From the NCBI GenBank assembly GCA_021157965.1, contig JAGGVO010000057.1, forward strand, positions 1-64,000: a stretch of DNA of 64,000 bases, given 5' to 3'. This DNA comes from Candidatus Neomarinimicrobiota bacterium (lineage in GTDB: Bacteria; Fidelibacterota; Fidelibacteria; Fidelibacterales; Fidelibacteraceae). The position numbers were made by a program, and so were the translations under genes. Shown here one piece after another: positions 55,262 through 64,000 of this stretch; position 1 is the first letter of the stretch; every line of letters starts with the position of its first letter. The notes beneath the pieces were generated by a model that saw only the letters and a list, made by a program, of their open reading frames with translations, was not told the DNA's origin and made no database searches.

Positions 55262-56344
55262 ATGGCTGATTCCACCCTTCAGATTATTCATTACCTTGCT
55301 TCCCGATACTGCGCCGGACGCCGGACCGGAACCGACGGGTGGAAAAGGGCGCAGCAGTACATCATCCAACAGATGCAGGATCTGGGCATTCTCCCTTTTT
55401 ATGGTGAAGAGTATCTTCAGCCTCTCCCTCACCTGCCGGGCAATATTGAAGGGGCAAACATTTTAGGTTATATCCCCGGAAAGGGACAATTGAAAAACCG
55501 GTATATCATGATCGAAGCCCATTACGATCATCTGGGGACTGACGAAGATGAGCTGGGCTATTACCCCGGGGCTGATGACAATGCGGCAGCTGTGGGTATC
55601 ATTCTCAGGGCGGCGGGTCATTTTCACGCCGATCCGCCTCAGGCTGACAGACGGAGTATCCTGGTGGCCTGTTTTGACGCGGAAGAACCCCCCTTTTTCA
55701 ACTCTCCACACATGGGTGTGGAACGCTTTTGCGAAGCAAATCCCGAGGTATTGAATGCCATTGATTTAGCCATTTTTCTGGATCTTATGGGACACGGTCT
55801 GGGCACAGGGACACATGAGAAGATCATGGATTCTTTTTTCCTCATCGGAGCTGAAAAATGTGGTGTCGGTCCGGTAATCAATCAACTTGAGACTTCCGTC
55901 AAGGGAATTTATCCCCGACGCATGGGCATTCATGCCATTCCCCCCTCCGGGAACTATATTGCCTTTAAAAAGCGTGAACGTCCTTTTATCTTTACCACTT
56001 CCGGTCGGAACCATTTTTACCATACCCTCTTTGATTCTGCCGAAAAACTCGATTACCCCAAAATCAACCGGCTTGTCCTTTATTTTTCACATCTTTTGCG
56101 GGATTTATCCATTGCCCCCCGGCAATATTTCACATACGACCCCAAAGGTGCCGCAGATGCCGAATCCCTGAAATCTTTGAAAGAGATGTTTCAGGTTATG
56201 GATCCTGAAACACCTAACCTGTGCAATATCATGAATTACATAGAAAAAGCCGAAAAAATCTGTAAGGCAAACGGAAACCTCCCTCTTCCCGAGCAATCAA
56301 AACTTCTTCATCTGGTGAAATTGATTGAACAGTATGTGTCCTGA
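55262..56344 (+). CDS. M28 family zinc peptidase
   Basis: A protein of 360 residues. Metal ligands are evident: EAHYDHLG (H87), GADDNAAAV (D105), CFDAEEP (E141/E142 region), LDLMGHG and the late HTLFDSAEKLDY with its His. No signal peptide is visible, so it may be cytoplasmic or use a non-classical route, unlike most secreted M28 aminopeptidases. The family removes N-terminal residues or cyclises glutaminyl ends. It stands alone between divergent and co-directional neighbours. Substrate unknown. Confidence 0.87.
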   Translation: MADSTLQIIHYLASRYCAGRRTGTDGWKRAQQYIIQQMQDLGILPFYGEEYLQPLPHLPGNIEGANILGYIPGKGQLKNRYIMIEAHYDHLGTDEDELGYYPGADDNAAAVGIILRAAGHFHADPPQADRRSILVACFDAEEPPFFNSPHMGVERFCEANPEVLNAIDLAIFLDLMGHGLGTGTHEKIMDSFFLIGAEKCGVGPVINQLETSVKGIYPRRMGIHAIPPSGNYIAFKKRERPFIFTTSGRNHFYHTLFDSAEKLDYPKINRLVLYFSHLLRDLSIAPRQYFTYDPKGAADAESLKSLKEMFQVMDPETPNLCNIMNYIEKAEKICKANGNLPLPEQSKLLHLVKLIEQYVS

Positions 56345-56376
56345 TGCACGATATAAAGGTGAAAATAAAAAAAATT

Positions 56377-56406
56377 TTGATTATGAAGCCCTATTTCTCT
56401 TACATT
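56377..56406 (+). promoter_or_regulatory. Candidate promoter for the DUF6588-like gene
   Basis: TTGATT, an 18-base spacer and TACATT lie 41 bases before the ATG, which also has AAGGAG. Visual match only. Confidence 0.35.
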
Positions 56407-56447
56407 AAGTAAAAATGAAAAGATAATAACAACATAAGGAGTGAACA

Positions 56448-57602
56448 ATGCGTTTAAAAACTGTGATCGGATTGATGCTTATCCTGGCTTTGATTATGCC
56501 TGTCATACCTTTGAAGGCGCAAAGTCTTGAAGAAAGTCTTCAAAAAATGCTGGGAGATAATGCAAAGGGATATGTACAGCCCTTGGTAACGGGATTCGGC
56601 GCGGGCATGAACAGCGGTTTGTACCGGAAAGCATCCACAAAAACCGGAACGCTGCCCCTGCCCATCGGTTTGGATGTGGGACTGGTCGTGAACATGGTGG
56701 CTGTGCCCGAAGCAGCTATGATGTTTGAATATTCCATGATGGAAAACACTATCACTTTTCCCCTAAGCACCATGCCCGGACTATCAATGATTCCGGCAGA
56801 TCTCCAACCGGAAGATATCACGCTGACATTTAACGATATTTACGACAACGGTGGGGTAACAGAAACACCCACCATCGCCAGTGACCAGGAAGAAGGTGTG
56901 TTGCTTTCCACCCGGACACCCAATGAAGTTTACATGGCCCTCAGGACCCGCCTTGTGGAAGATCAGGGCATGTCCGGAACGGATGTGGATACCTATCTGC
57001 AGCCATCCATTATGAATTTCCTCAACGGCAATTTGAGTACCATAGCTCCAGACTTTCAATTTCCCGGCGGGCTCGGACTGGAATTCGTCCCCACTGCCGG
57101 ACTCCAGGCAAATGTCCGCATTCCTTTTGAGATAGAAGTACAGGCACGCTACGTTCCTGAATTTGAAATCAGTGAGGAACTCGGCATGTTCTCCATGTAC
57201 GGAGCCGGCCTGCGGAAAAACCTGCCTGTCCCCGTTCTGGATGTTTCCGTCGGCGCTTTTTATCAGGTATTAAAAGTCGGAGATATTCTGGAAGCTACAA
57301 ATATCAATTACCATGCCGAGCTGGGAAAACGGCTTCCCATTCCCTTTATCAAAATTACGCCGTACATTGGTGCCGGATATGATCAAACAACCATCAATTT
57401 AACCTATACCATTCCTGCGGGGACCGTTCCGGGTATTGATGAAGACCAGGAACTTTCCTTTGATTTGGAAGGGGAAAATACATTCCGGATGAATGCAGGT
57501 TTAACCCTTCAGGCCCTTCCTCTGACATTTATCAATGCCGAGGTAGCCCTGGTGGGAGATTATCAGGTGGCAACCGTCGGCCTGGGAATCATGTTTAAAT
57601 AA
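56448..57602 (+). CDS. Outer-membrane beta-barrel-like protein, DUF6588-like
   Basis: A protein of 384 residues. A signal peptide (to about PLKAQSLEE) is followed by LGDNAKGYVQPLVTGFGAGMNSGLYRKA, a block I associate with the DUF6588 family of outer-membrane proteins. The rest alternates short strands and glycines (GAGYDQTTINLTY, TVGLGIMFK) and ends in an aromatic-hydrophobic residue, as in barrels. AAGGAG lies six bases before the ATG. It is a single gene followed by a strong terminator. No role is known to me. Confidence 0.68.
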   Translation: MRLKTVIGLMLILALIMPVIPLKAQSLEESLQKMLGDNAKGYVQPLVTGFGAGMNSGLYRKASTKTGTLPLPIGLDVGLVVNMVAVPEAAMMFEYSMMENTITFPLSTMPGLSMIPADLQPEDITLTFNDIYDNGGVTETPTIASDQEEGVLLSTRTPNEVYMALRTRLVEDQGMSGTDVDTYLQPSIMNFLNGNLSTIAPDFQFPGGLGLEFVPTAGLQANVRIPFEIEVQARYVPEFEISEELGMFSMYGAGLRKNLPVPVLDVSVGAFYQVLKVGDILEATNINYHAELGKRLPIPFIKITPYIGAGYDQTTINLTYTIPAGTVPGIDEDQELSFDLEGENTFRMNAGLTLQALPLTFINAEVALVGDYQVATVGLGIMFK

Positions 57603-57623
57603 TAAAATTTGGACACAAAATAA

Positions 57624-57649
57624 AAAAGGGCGGTCCGGACCGCCCTTTT
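57624..57649. terminator. Bidirectional rho-independent terminator between convergent genes
   Basis: AAAAGGGCGGTCC and GGACCGCCCTTTT form a perfect palindromic 13 bp stem with flanking A and T runs. It serves the plus gene ending at 57602 and the minus gene ending at 57668. Confidence 0.85.
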
Positions 57650-57667
57650 ATTTTACGATGGTTTTTT

Positions 57668-59083
57668 TCATTTCCGCCGGAAGGTAGTCCCTTCTTTCCG
57701 GTCGATGAGTTCAATCCCGGCTTTCAGCAATTCATCACGGATGGTATCGGCTCTGGCCCAGTCCCTGTTCTTCCGTGCTTCATTCCGTTCGATTATCCTC
57801 GCTTCAATGTCCTCATCGGACAACGTTGCGGGCTTTTCGTGATCTCCCGAAAAAATAACCCCTAAAACCTGATCCACTTTTTGTAATGCTTCCAAAATCC
57901 TTTCTTTATCACCACTTGTCATCGGCAAATCTGTCTTTATCCGGTTTATCCTGCGGATTAATTCAAATACCGAAGCCAGAGCCGGAGAAATGTTCAGATC
58001 ATCATCCATGGCCCCTTCAAATTTTTCCAGCATCCGGGCAACTTCTTTTTCCACCTTTTCATGGACAGGACCTTCCTCATGAATCTGATCCAGCTCAAAG
58101 AGGTAATCGTCAATCCGCTTGAGGGATTTTTCCGATTGTTCCAGTAGAGAAAGACTGAAATTCAATTTCTGGCGGTAATGAGTGGAAAGCAGTGTATATC
58201 GGATGGCACGGGGGGAATAGCCTCTGTCGATCAACCCCCGGATATAAATAATATTTCCCAGGGATTTACTCATTTTCTCCCCGTCCCAGAGCAGGTGTTC
58301 GCAATGGAGCCAGTACCGGGCAAAAGGTTTACCCGTAGCCCCCTCACTCTGGGCAATTTCATTCTCATGATGGGGAAAAATATTATCCACTCCGCCGGTA
58401 TGAATATCAAATGTTTCTCCCAGATATTTCATGGACATGGCAGAACATTCGATATGCCAGCCGGGACGGCCTTTACCCAGCGGCGTGTCCCAATAGACAT
58501 CCCCGTCAGTCGGTTTCCAGGCCTTCCACAAGGCAAAATCGTGCGCCGATTCCTTTTCGTATTCGTCACTTTCCACCCGGCCTCCACTTCGGAGATTTTC
58601 CGGGTTCAGATTCTGTAAACGGCCGTAACGGGGAAAAGCCGTGATCTTGTAAAAAATGTTTCCGTCCTCTGTACGATAAGCCAGCCCCTTCTCCATCAGA
58701 GACTGAATTAATTTTACCATATCCCCGATGTGTTCCGTAGCCGCCGGAAAAACCTCCGCCCTGTCAATATTCAAAATGTCCAGGTCCTTAAAGAAAGAAT
58801 CTTTGAAAGGCCGTGTATAATCCTGAAGGAGAATCTTTTTTTCAAAACAACTGCGGATAATTTTATCGTCCACATCCGTAAGATTCATCACCTGGGTAAC
58901 ATTGAATCCCTTATATTTCAGGTAGCGCTTCAGCTGATCCTCAAAGATATAGGCCCGGAAATTGCCGATATGGGCATGGTTATAAACCGTCGGGCCACAG
59001 GTATACATCTTTACAACACCTTTTTTCAGTGGAATGAAGGGTTCTTTTTTCCGGGAGAGTGTGTTGTAAAAAACCAGATTCAT
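57668..59083 (-). CDS. cysS: Cysteine--tRNA ligase
   Basis: A protein of 471 residues. CGPTVYNHAHIGNFR holds the zinc Cys and the HIGH-type motif. GRPGWHIECSAMS, GGVDNIFPHHENEIAQSEG and KMSKSLGN follow in the standard order, with a helical C-terminal domain. It charges tRNA-Cys. Its start overlaps the stop of ddl in ATGA. Confidence 0.97.
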   Translation of the reverse strand: MNLVFYNTLSRKKEPFIPLKKGVVKMYTCGPTVYNHAHIGNFRAYIFEDQLKRYLKYKGFNVTQVMNLTDVDDKIIRSCFEKKILLQDYTRPFKDSFFKDLDILNIDRAEVFPAATEHIGDMVKLIQSLMEKGLAYRTEDGNIFYKITAFPRYGRLQNLNPENLRSGGRVESDEYEKESAHDFALWKAWKPTDGDVYWDTPLGKGRPGWHIECSAMSMKYLGETFDIHTGGVDNIFPHHENEIAQSEGATGKPFARYWLHCEHLLWDGEKMSKSLGNIIYIRGLIDRGYSPRAIRYTLLSTHYRQKLNFSLSLLEQSEKSLKRIDDYLFELDQIHEEGPVHEKVEKEVARMLEKFEGAMDDDLNISPALASVFELIRRINRIKTDLPMTSGDKERILEALQKVDQVLGVIFSGDHEKPATLSDEDIEARIIERNEARKNRDWARADTIRDELLKAGIELIDRKEGTTFRRK

Positions 59084-60096
59084 GTTGATTCCTTTTTTTC
59101 AAAACGTTTCAGGGCATCCTTTACAATCCAATCCGTTAAGGCCGGGAAATCCATCCCCATGACTTTAGCCGATTTAGGAAGAAGACTTGTGGCCGTCATG
59201 CCGGGCAGGGAGTTGGCTTCCAGAAAATAAATCTCTTTCCCGTCTTTCAGTCTGAAATCAATCCGGGCATAATTTTCAAGACCCAAAATATCCCAGATGC
59301 GCAAGGCCTTCTCTTTCAGGGATTGGGTCAAATCATCAGTCAGAGGTGCCGGTATCAGATAACGGCTTTTCCCTGATGCGTATTTTGTCTCAAAGGTATA
59401 CACACCACCTTCAGGGAGAATTTCAATAAGGGGAAAGGCTTTGCCACCCACAACAGGCACCGTGAGTTCCTGTCCCGGAATGTATTCTTCCGCCAGAATC
59501 ACCGAATCATATTTCAGGGCATCCTTCACCAGTGGACGGATATCACAGGGTTCCATCAGGACATGGAGCCCCACGGATGATCCGGCACTGTTGGGTTTTA
59601 TCACCAGGGGAAATGTCAATTCATCGGGATTGATGTGTGTGCTCTTTGTAATCCTGACGACGCGTCCCGTTTGAACGCCTGTTTTTTCTGCCAAAACCCT
59701 GGAGAGGTATTTATCCATAGACAGGGCAGACGCCAGGGGACCTGATCCTGTATAAGGCAACCCGGCAATATCCAGAACCGCTGCGATGATACCGTTTTCA
59801 CCGCTTCCCCCGTGGAGGGCATTAAAAACCACATCAGTATCCAGGGCTTTCAATTTCCGGATATGATCCATAAAAACCGTTTCATCCCGCTGTACCATAT
59901 CATCAAAATGACTGTCCGTTACATCAAAGGTCTCCAGTTTTTTGCGGAACCGGGCCATTTCATGCCAGGGTGTGGAGGGATCCACATAAAAAACGGTATG
60001 ACCCAGAGATTCCAGTGCTTGACCCACTGCTTTTCCACTGGTAATGGAGACATTCCGTTCCGGTGAAGCTCCACCCAGCAAGACACAGATATTCAT
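59080..60096 (-). CDS. ddl: D-alanine--D-alanine ligase
   Basis: A protein of 338 residues with an ATP-grasp fold. LLGGASPERNVSITSGKAV near the N-terminus, FNALHGGSGENG, KPNSAGSSVGLHV and the metal site IDFRLKDG...FLEANSLPGMT place all the expected motifs. It joins two D-alanines for peptidoglycan precursors. It is overlapped by gmhB on one side (TGATG) and by cysS on the other (ATGA). Confidence 0.96.
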   Translation of the reverse strand: MNICVLLGGASPERNVSITSGKAVGQALESLGHTVFYVDPSTPWHEMARFRKKLETFDVTDSHFDDMVQRDETVFMDHIRKLKALDTDVVFNALHGGSGENGIIAAVLDIAGLPYTGSGPLASALSMDKYLSRVLAEKTGVQTGRVVRITKSTHINPDELTFPLVIKPNSAGSSVGLHVLMEPCDIRPLVKDALKYDSVILAEEYIPGQELTVPVVGGKAFPLIEILPEGGVYTFETKYASGKSRYLIPAPLTDDLTQSLKEKALRIWDILGLENYARIDFRLKDGKEIYFLEANSLPGMTATSLLPKSAKVMGMDFPALTDWIVKDALKRFEKKEST

Positions 60097-60644
60097 CAGG
60101 TTCTCCTCACGATACTTGATACGGCTTCTTTCAGGGTATCAGCCACCGTCAGATCCGGATCCATTGTTTTTAATGCTTTTTCGGTTTCTTTTCCCTTGCC
60201 GGTCCGGACCAGGATAAAGGGAATGCCGGCATTCCGGGAGGTTTCATAATCTGAACGGCTGTCTCCCACCATCAAAGCTTCATTCAAATGGATGTTATGA
60301 TCGGCAACCGCTTGTTGAATCATACCTGTTCGGGGTTTGCGGCAGGAACATCCTTCTTCCGGGGTATGGGGACAATAATAATAATCCGTGATTTTCCCGC
60401 CTGCAGACTCTGCAGTTTGGATTACCTTTTTGAATATTCTCTCCGCTGTATCCCCGGAAAAAAAATGCCGGTGAATACCGGACTGATTGCTGATGATAAT
60501 AACAGTTATGGCATGCTGTGTCAGTTGCAGAATGGCTTCGGGTACATACGGATAGACCTTCACATCCCGTAGAGTACGGACGTATTCATCCCGGTCTTCA
60601 TTCAGCACCCCGTCCCTGTCCAGAAATACCACAGATATTTTCAT
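60096..60644 (-). CDS. gmhB: D-glycero-D-manno-heptose 1,7-bisphosphate phosphatase-type HAD enzyme
   Basis: A protein of 182 residues. The HAD nucleophile motif FLDRDGVLNEDRD places D9 and D11. SNQSG, the zinc-binding CPHTPEEGCSCRKP loop and MVGDSRSDYETS match the GmhB subfamily. Histidinol-phosphatase relatives share the zinc loop. It dephosphorylates heptose bisphosphate on the LPS core route, consistent with HldD in this window. Its stop overlaps the ddl start. Confidence 0.88.
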   Translation of the reverse strand: MKISVVFLDRDGVLNEDRDEYVRTLRDVKVYPYVPEAILQLTQHAITVIIISNQSGIHRHFFSGDTAERIFKKVIQTAESAGGKITDYYYCPHTPEEGCSCRKPRTGMIQQAVADHNIHLNEALMVGDSRSDYETSRNAGIPFILVRTGKGKETEKALKTMDPDLTVADTLKEAVSSIVRRT

Positions 60645-60734
60645 AGACGGAATTTAAGGGTAAGGAGGGAGAAAATCAGCCGATTATCATTTTTTATGTT
60701 GAAGAAAGATAATAAAACTCATTAGCTTCATATC

Positions 60735-62177
60735 ATGCACTATGGTCTTACCTGCCTTATCTTGATCTTGTGGCTGGCTGTTCTGGATCCCGGTATGGGA
60801 AACATACAAGCCGGTGGAAAAGATACCCTGATAAACAGCACTTTTTTAGGAGGCCCGGGCCGCAATGTCTACGGAAACAGGGCGCCGGATCGCCTTGAGC
60901 TGCAATGGTCCCTATACCTGGGAGAAGGGGAAACCACGCTGTCCCGAAAGGCAGGGAACCGGACCTGGAAGGGCTGCGGATGGACCGGCCAGCCATTGCT
61001 GGTGGAAACTGAAGATACTTTATACATCATCCAGGGTGCGTATGATCATCACCTGAAAAAGATCCGGGCTTCTGATGGAGAATTGATCTGGCAATATGCT
61101 TTTGATGATGTGATCAAAGGGACGGGAACCCTGTACAGGCCTCCGGGAAAGGATCAGCTGATCATTTTACAAGGAAGCCGACTGGGACTGAATAAATACC
61201 TGGATCATCCCATGATTACCAGTTATCAGGCGATAGATTATCATACAGGCAAAGCCCTGTGGAAAATGAATGTTCCTTTTTTTGCCAGTTACAGCCGGGA
61301 TGTGGACGGCTCGGCCCTTATTGTGGATTCCCTGGCATATTTAGGTTTGGAAAACGGACAATTCATCGTTTTTGATCCCCGGCCGGAACAGGCGGAAATT
61401 CGGGAGGGCTTTCTTCAGCCGCACATTCTGGAATCACACCGGCTTTATGCCCTGGAAGACACCCGGAGCCATGGTTTAAACCTGGTAACGGAAAGTTCCC
61501 CGTGTCTTCTCGGTAATCATATTTACATCACATCCGGTTCGGGACATGTCTATGGATACCATTTGGAAACCCGTCAGATAGACTGGGATTTTATCACCGG
61601 CAGTGATATGGACGGATCACCGGTGGTTACATCAGACAGTTGTTTACTGGTGACGCTTGAGAAACAGCATATCCCCGGAAAAGGCGGGGTGATGAAACTG
61701 AATCCCCGAAAACCTCCCGATTCATCCTGTGTGGAATGGTTTCTGCCCGTAGGGAATGCCGTAGTGGCAGAGTGGAAAGGCGGGGTTATCGGGAGTGCAT
61801 CCGTCAATGACCACACGCGACCGGAGGGATATCCCCATATCACCGCCATCAGTGCTTTGGACAGCTTTTTATACATAATCGATTATAAAAAAACACAACC
61901 TTGTAAGGTATTGGGACCGGACAACAGCACGTGGTATTCCAAACCCGTTGTTCTGGATTCAGTGATCATCGGTCCTTCCATATCGACTCCCGTTGTGGTG
62001 GGGGATAAAATCATCGCGGCAGGCTACTGGGGAATATACCTTTTTGAATACTCTCCCGAAGGCCGTTTAAAAAGGCTGGATGCACAACCTTTTGGTTGTG
62101 AAGCCACACCGGTTGTTCATGAGAATAAAGTCTATATTGGTTCCCGGAACGGGTATTTATATTGCTTTGGTAACTAA
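60735..62177 (+). CDS. PQQ-type beta-propeller protein, secreted
   Basis: A protein of 480 residues with a signal-like N-terminus (MHYGLTCLILILWLAVLDPG). The body repeats GTLY, GQFIVFD, GHVYGYHLETRQIDWDF and GYLYCFG-type strands, the propeller of the PQQ-binding-like fold (Trp-docking type). No enzyme motifs are seen, so it may be a scaffold like BamB or a binding protein. It ends four bases inside the convergent M23 gene. Function unknown. Confidence 0.82.
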   Translation: MHYGLTCLILILWLAVLDPGMGNIQAGGKDTLINSTFLGGPGRNVYGNRAPDRLELQWSLYLGEGETTLSRKAGNRTWKGCGWTGQPLLVETEDTLYIIQGAYDHHLKKIRASDGELIWQYAFDDVIKGTGTLYRPPGKDQLIILQGSRLGLNKYLDHPMITSYQAIDYHTGKALWKMNVPFFASYSRDVDGSALIVDSLAYLGLENGQFIVFDPRPEQAEIREGFLQPHILESHRLYALEDTRSHGLNLVTESSPCLLGNHIYITSGSGHVYGYHLETRQIDWDFITGSDMDGSPVVTSDSCLLVTLEKQHIPGKGGVMKLNPRKPPDSSCVEWFLPVGNAVVAEWKGGVIGSASVNDHTRPEGYPHITAISALDSFLYIIDYKKTQPCKVLGPDNSTWYSKPVVLDSVIIGPSISTPVVVGDKIIAAGYWGIYLFEYSPEGRLKRLDAQPFGCEATPVVHENKVYIGSRNGYLYCFGN

Positions 62178-63109
62178 AGGGATGCGTCGGTCCAGATATA
62201 TTCGATAGGATTGACGGGGTTGTTGTTATACCGCACTTCATAGTGAAGGTGCGGACCGGTTGAACGACCTGAGCTTCCAACAAACCCAATAACATCCCCC
62301 CGGCGGACTATCTGTCCTTTCCGTACATTCATGCGGCTCAAATGAGCATAAATTGTGGAAAATCCATAGCCATGTTCAATTTTAATCGTATATCCGTAAC
62401 CACCATTATATCGCGCATAGACTACTTTCCCCCCTGCGGTGGCATAGACATGGGTTCCCGACTGTGCGGCAATATCAATCCCATGATGAAAGGTTCTTTC
62501 TCCGTTAAAGGGATCCAGGCGGTAACCGAAGCGGGAAGAAAGATACCCCAGTTTTGTGGGAGAAATGGACGGAATACTTTCGAAACGGTCTTTCTGAGTC
62601 TGAAGTGTCTCAAAAAGGGTCTCATAACTCATCAATTCAAGCTTGATAGTCTGGGAAAGAGCTTTCAAATTCAGATCCATCTTTTCCAGAGCGCTTTCAT
62701 TTTCCGGATCCAGATTATCCAGATTGAAATCTTCCGTCACACGGCCACCCACACCCATTTTTCGAATATCCTGGTCAATCTCCGGCAGATTGGCGTACAG
62801 ACGCAGGGCTTTATCTTTTTCCACAATTACGTCAATCTGGTTCTGCAGGGTGGATATCCGGGTCCGCATTTCAGAAAGAACCGATGTAAGATCATCATTA
62901 TCCGCTGTAATTGCCTTAATTTTCTCCTCATAATAAATGCCCGCAAGATACTGAGCGGAGCCATATATAGTCATGGATAAGACGAAAAATACAAGGCAGA
63001 TAATCCGCACCATACGGCTGACAGGAATCACCATCTCCCGCATTTCCGATGCATGCTCAAAAAAGATGAGAAACTTTGTGTTCTGTGATTTTTTCAGTTT
63101 TGGGCTCAT
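62174..63109 (-). CDS. M23 family metallopeptidase (LytM type), membrane anchored
   Basis: A protein of 311 residues. One membrane segment (about residues 30-50) is followed by a coiled coil to about 120. The C-terminal 120 residues form the peptidase domain with the zinc ligands in HHGIDIA and the HLHYEVR site, plus GGYGYTIKIEHGYG. It cleaves peptide cross-links or tails in peptidoglycan or works as a factor for an amidase. Both metal motifs are intact, so catalysis is likely. Confidence 0.92.
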   Translation of the reverse strand: MSPKLKKSQNTKFLIFFEHASEMREMVIPVSRMVRIICLVFFVLSMTIYGSAQYLAGIYYEEKIKAITADNDDLTSVLSEMRTRISTLQNQIDVIVEKDKALRLYANLPEIDQDIRKMGVGGRVTEDFNLDNLDPENESALEKMDLNLKALSQTIKLELMSYETLFETLQTQKDRFESIPSISPTKLGYLSSRFGYRLDPFNGERTFHHGIDIAAQSGTHVYATAGGKVVYARYNGGYGYTIKIEHGYGFSTIYAHLSRMNVRKGQIVRRGDVIGFVGSSGRSTGPHLHYEVRYNNNPVNPIEYIWTDASL

Positions 63110-63149
63110 ACGTTTATATTTTAAGGGTGAATTTACTTTCTATCAAGTA

Positions 63150-64000
63150 TTAACCTAAAAACTTCTGCAACAGCCTGGCCCGGCTGATATGCCGGAGTTT
63201 CCGGAGGCCTTTTTCCTTAATTTGTCGGACGCGTTCACGCGTGAGATTTACTTTTTCCCCAATCTCTTCCAGGGTCATCTTAGGATAATTCTCCAATCCA
63301 TAGTACATTTTAATGATTTTTTGTTCCCTGTCCGTCAGATTCTTTAATACATCGTGCAACTCATATTTCAGTGATTCATCCATCAGTTCCCTGTCCGGGG
63401 CCTCCGCATCTTTATCCTCAATGATATCCAGAAAATAGGAATCGTTTTCATCACGGACCGGGGCATCAACAGACAGGGGGGCTGTGCTGAGCTGAAGGGT
63501 TTTTTCCAGTGTATCCTGATTGATATCCATATCCTGTGCCAGCTCTTCAAAATTCGGTTCCCGTTCGTATTCCTGCTCCAGATATTCCATCTCGCGTGCA
63601 TATTTATTCATAATGGAAACCATCGTCAGGGGAATACGGATGGTGCGGGACTGTTCTGCCAGGGCTTGCAGGATAGTTTGTTTAATCCACCAGACAGCAT
63701 AGGAAATGAATTTGAACCCCCGGCTTTCATCATACCGGTGCGCTGCCTTAATCAAACCCAGATTCCCGATATTGATCAAATCCTCCAGAGGAAGTCCCCG
63801 GCGCTGGTATTTCTTAGCGATGGAAACCACAAAACGCAAATTGGCACAAAGCATCTTGTTCAGCGCATCCTTATCCCCCTGTTTAATAAGCTGACTCAAA
63901 CGGACCTCTTCTTCCGGCGGCAGGGGTTCTGTCTCGGCAATTTCCTCAAGATAACTGGATAAATTGGGGCTAACTCCCCACTTCCGGGAAATATAAGATA
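63150..64000 (-). CDS. Primary-type RNA polymerase sigma factor, 5' end cut by window edge
   Basis: The frame stays open to the right edge, giving about 282 residues; a TTG at 63899 inside it is not the true start. Upstream residues read PEEEVRLSQLIKQGDKDAL, typical of region 1.2/2.1. Further on NLRFVVSIAKKYQRRGLPLEDLINIGNLGL, the -10 recognition helix YAVWWIKQTILQAL and the region 4 helix MTLEEIGEKVNLTRERVRQIKEKGLRKLR are intact. This is the RpoD/SigA group. Whether it has a long region 1.1 cannot be seen. Confidence 0.93.
   Translation of the reverse strand, partial: SYISRKWGVSPNLSSYLEEIAETEPLPPEEEVRLSQLIKQGDKDALNKMLCANLRFVVSIAKKYQRRGLPLEDLINIGNLGLIKAAHRYDESRGFKFISYAVWWIKQTILQALAEQSRTIRIPLTMVSIMNKYAREMEYLEQEYEREPNFEELAQDMDINQDTLEKTLQLSTAPLSVDAPVRDENDSYFLDIIEDKDAEAPDRELMDESLKYELHDVLKNLTDREQKIIKMYYGLENYPKMTLEEIGEKVNLTRERVRQIKEKGLRKLRHISRARLLQKFLG

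Noticed and set aside
63150-63899. Sigma factor as a complete 249-residue gene starting at TTG 63899
   Set aside because: The frame stays open to the window edge with sigma region 1.2-like residues, so the gene is cut by the edge.

Overview
The window looks like a chromosomal segment of a Gram-negative anaerobic or facultative bacterium of the FCB group, closest in style to Marinimicrobia, Caldithrix or Ignavibacteria-type lineages. This placement is an inference from gene content: proteins with type IX secretion (T9SS) C-terminal sorting domains, PorV/PorQ-family outer-membrane proteins, SusC-like TonB-dependent receptors with a carboxypeptidase-regulatory N-terminus, futalosine-pathway menaquinone genes, and LPS heptose genes. 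I see no phage, IS element, CRISPR array or rRNA. Genes are packed tightly, with many ATGA, TGATG and TAATG overlaps.

Layout. 1-7589 (minus): carbamate kinase (cut by the edge), a cyclic-2,3-diphosphoglycerate-synthetase-like P-loop protein, Lon, DusB, a diguanylate cyclase with degenerate receiver domains, and HldD. 7670-11576 (minus): MurQ etherase, a PP-loop tRNA-modification-like protein, a small secreted protein and a NamZ-like (DUF1343) lipoprotein; this is a peptidoglycan-recycling neighbourhood. 11676-15908 (plus): GNAT-like protein, SDR epimerase, NfeD protease and slipin. 15893-17805 (minus): MqnA and MqnE of the futalosine menaquinone route. 17946-21601 (plus): two small proteins, GltX, a secreted protein and a tRNA with anticodon CAT.

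22387-38979 (minus) is the most distinctive region: two tandem paralogous modules, each with a large TonB-dependent receptor, a 730-760 residue surface protein ending in a T9SS-like sorting domain, and a PorV/PorQ-family protein. Two lipoproteins and a sorted beta-propeller protein accompany them. No SusD is present. The arrangement suggests a surface capture or uptake machine with its own T9SS cargo-shuttle pairs.

39318-55170: a beta-lactamase-fold hydrolase (plus), then a long minus-strand run. That run includes rnz, dCMP deaminase, a LolA-like protein, a PAP2-like protein, glgC and a full methylmalonyl-CoA block: mutA, mutB, meaB, epimerase, carboxyltransferase, OadG-like subunit, biotin carrier and Na+-translocating beta subunit. 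Together these interconvert succinyl-CoA and propionyl-CoA and can couple decarboxylation to Na+ export. 55262-64000: M28 peptidase, an outer-membrane DUF6588-like protein, cysS, ddl, gmhB, a PQQ-type beta-propeller protein, an M23 peptidase and a primary-type sigma factor cut by the right edge.

The genes describe an organism with a dynamic outer surface, cell-wall recycling, menaquinone-based respiration and propionate-type energy conservation. Family names come from recognising motifs by eye; no database search was run.
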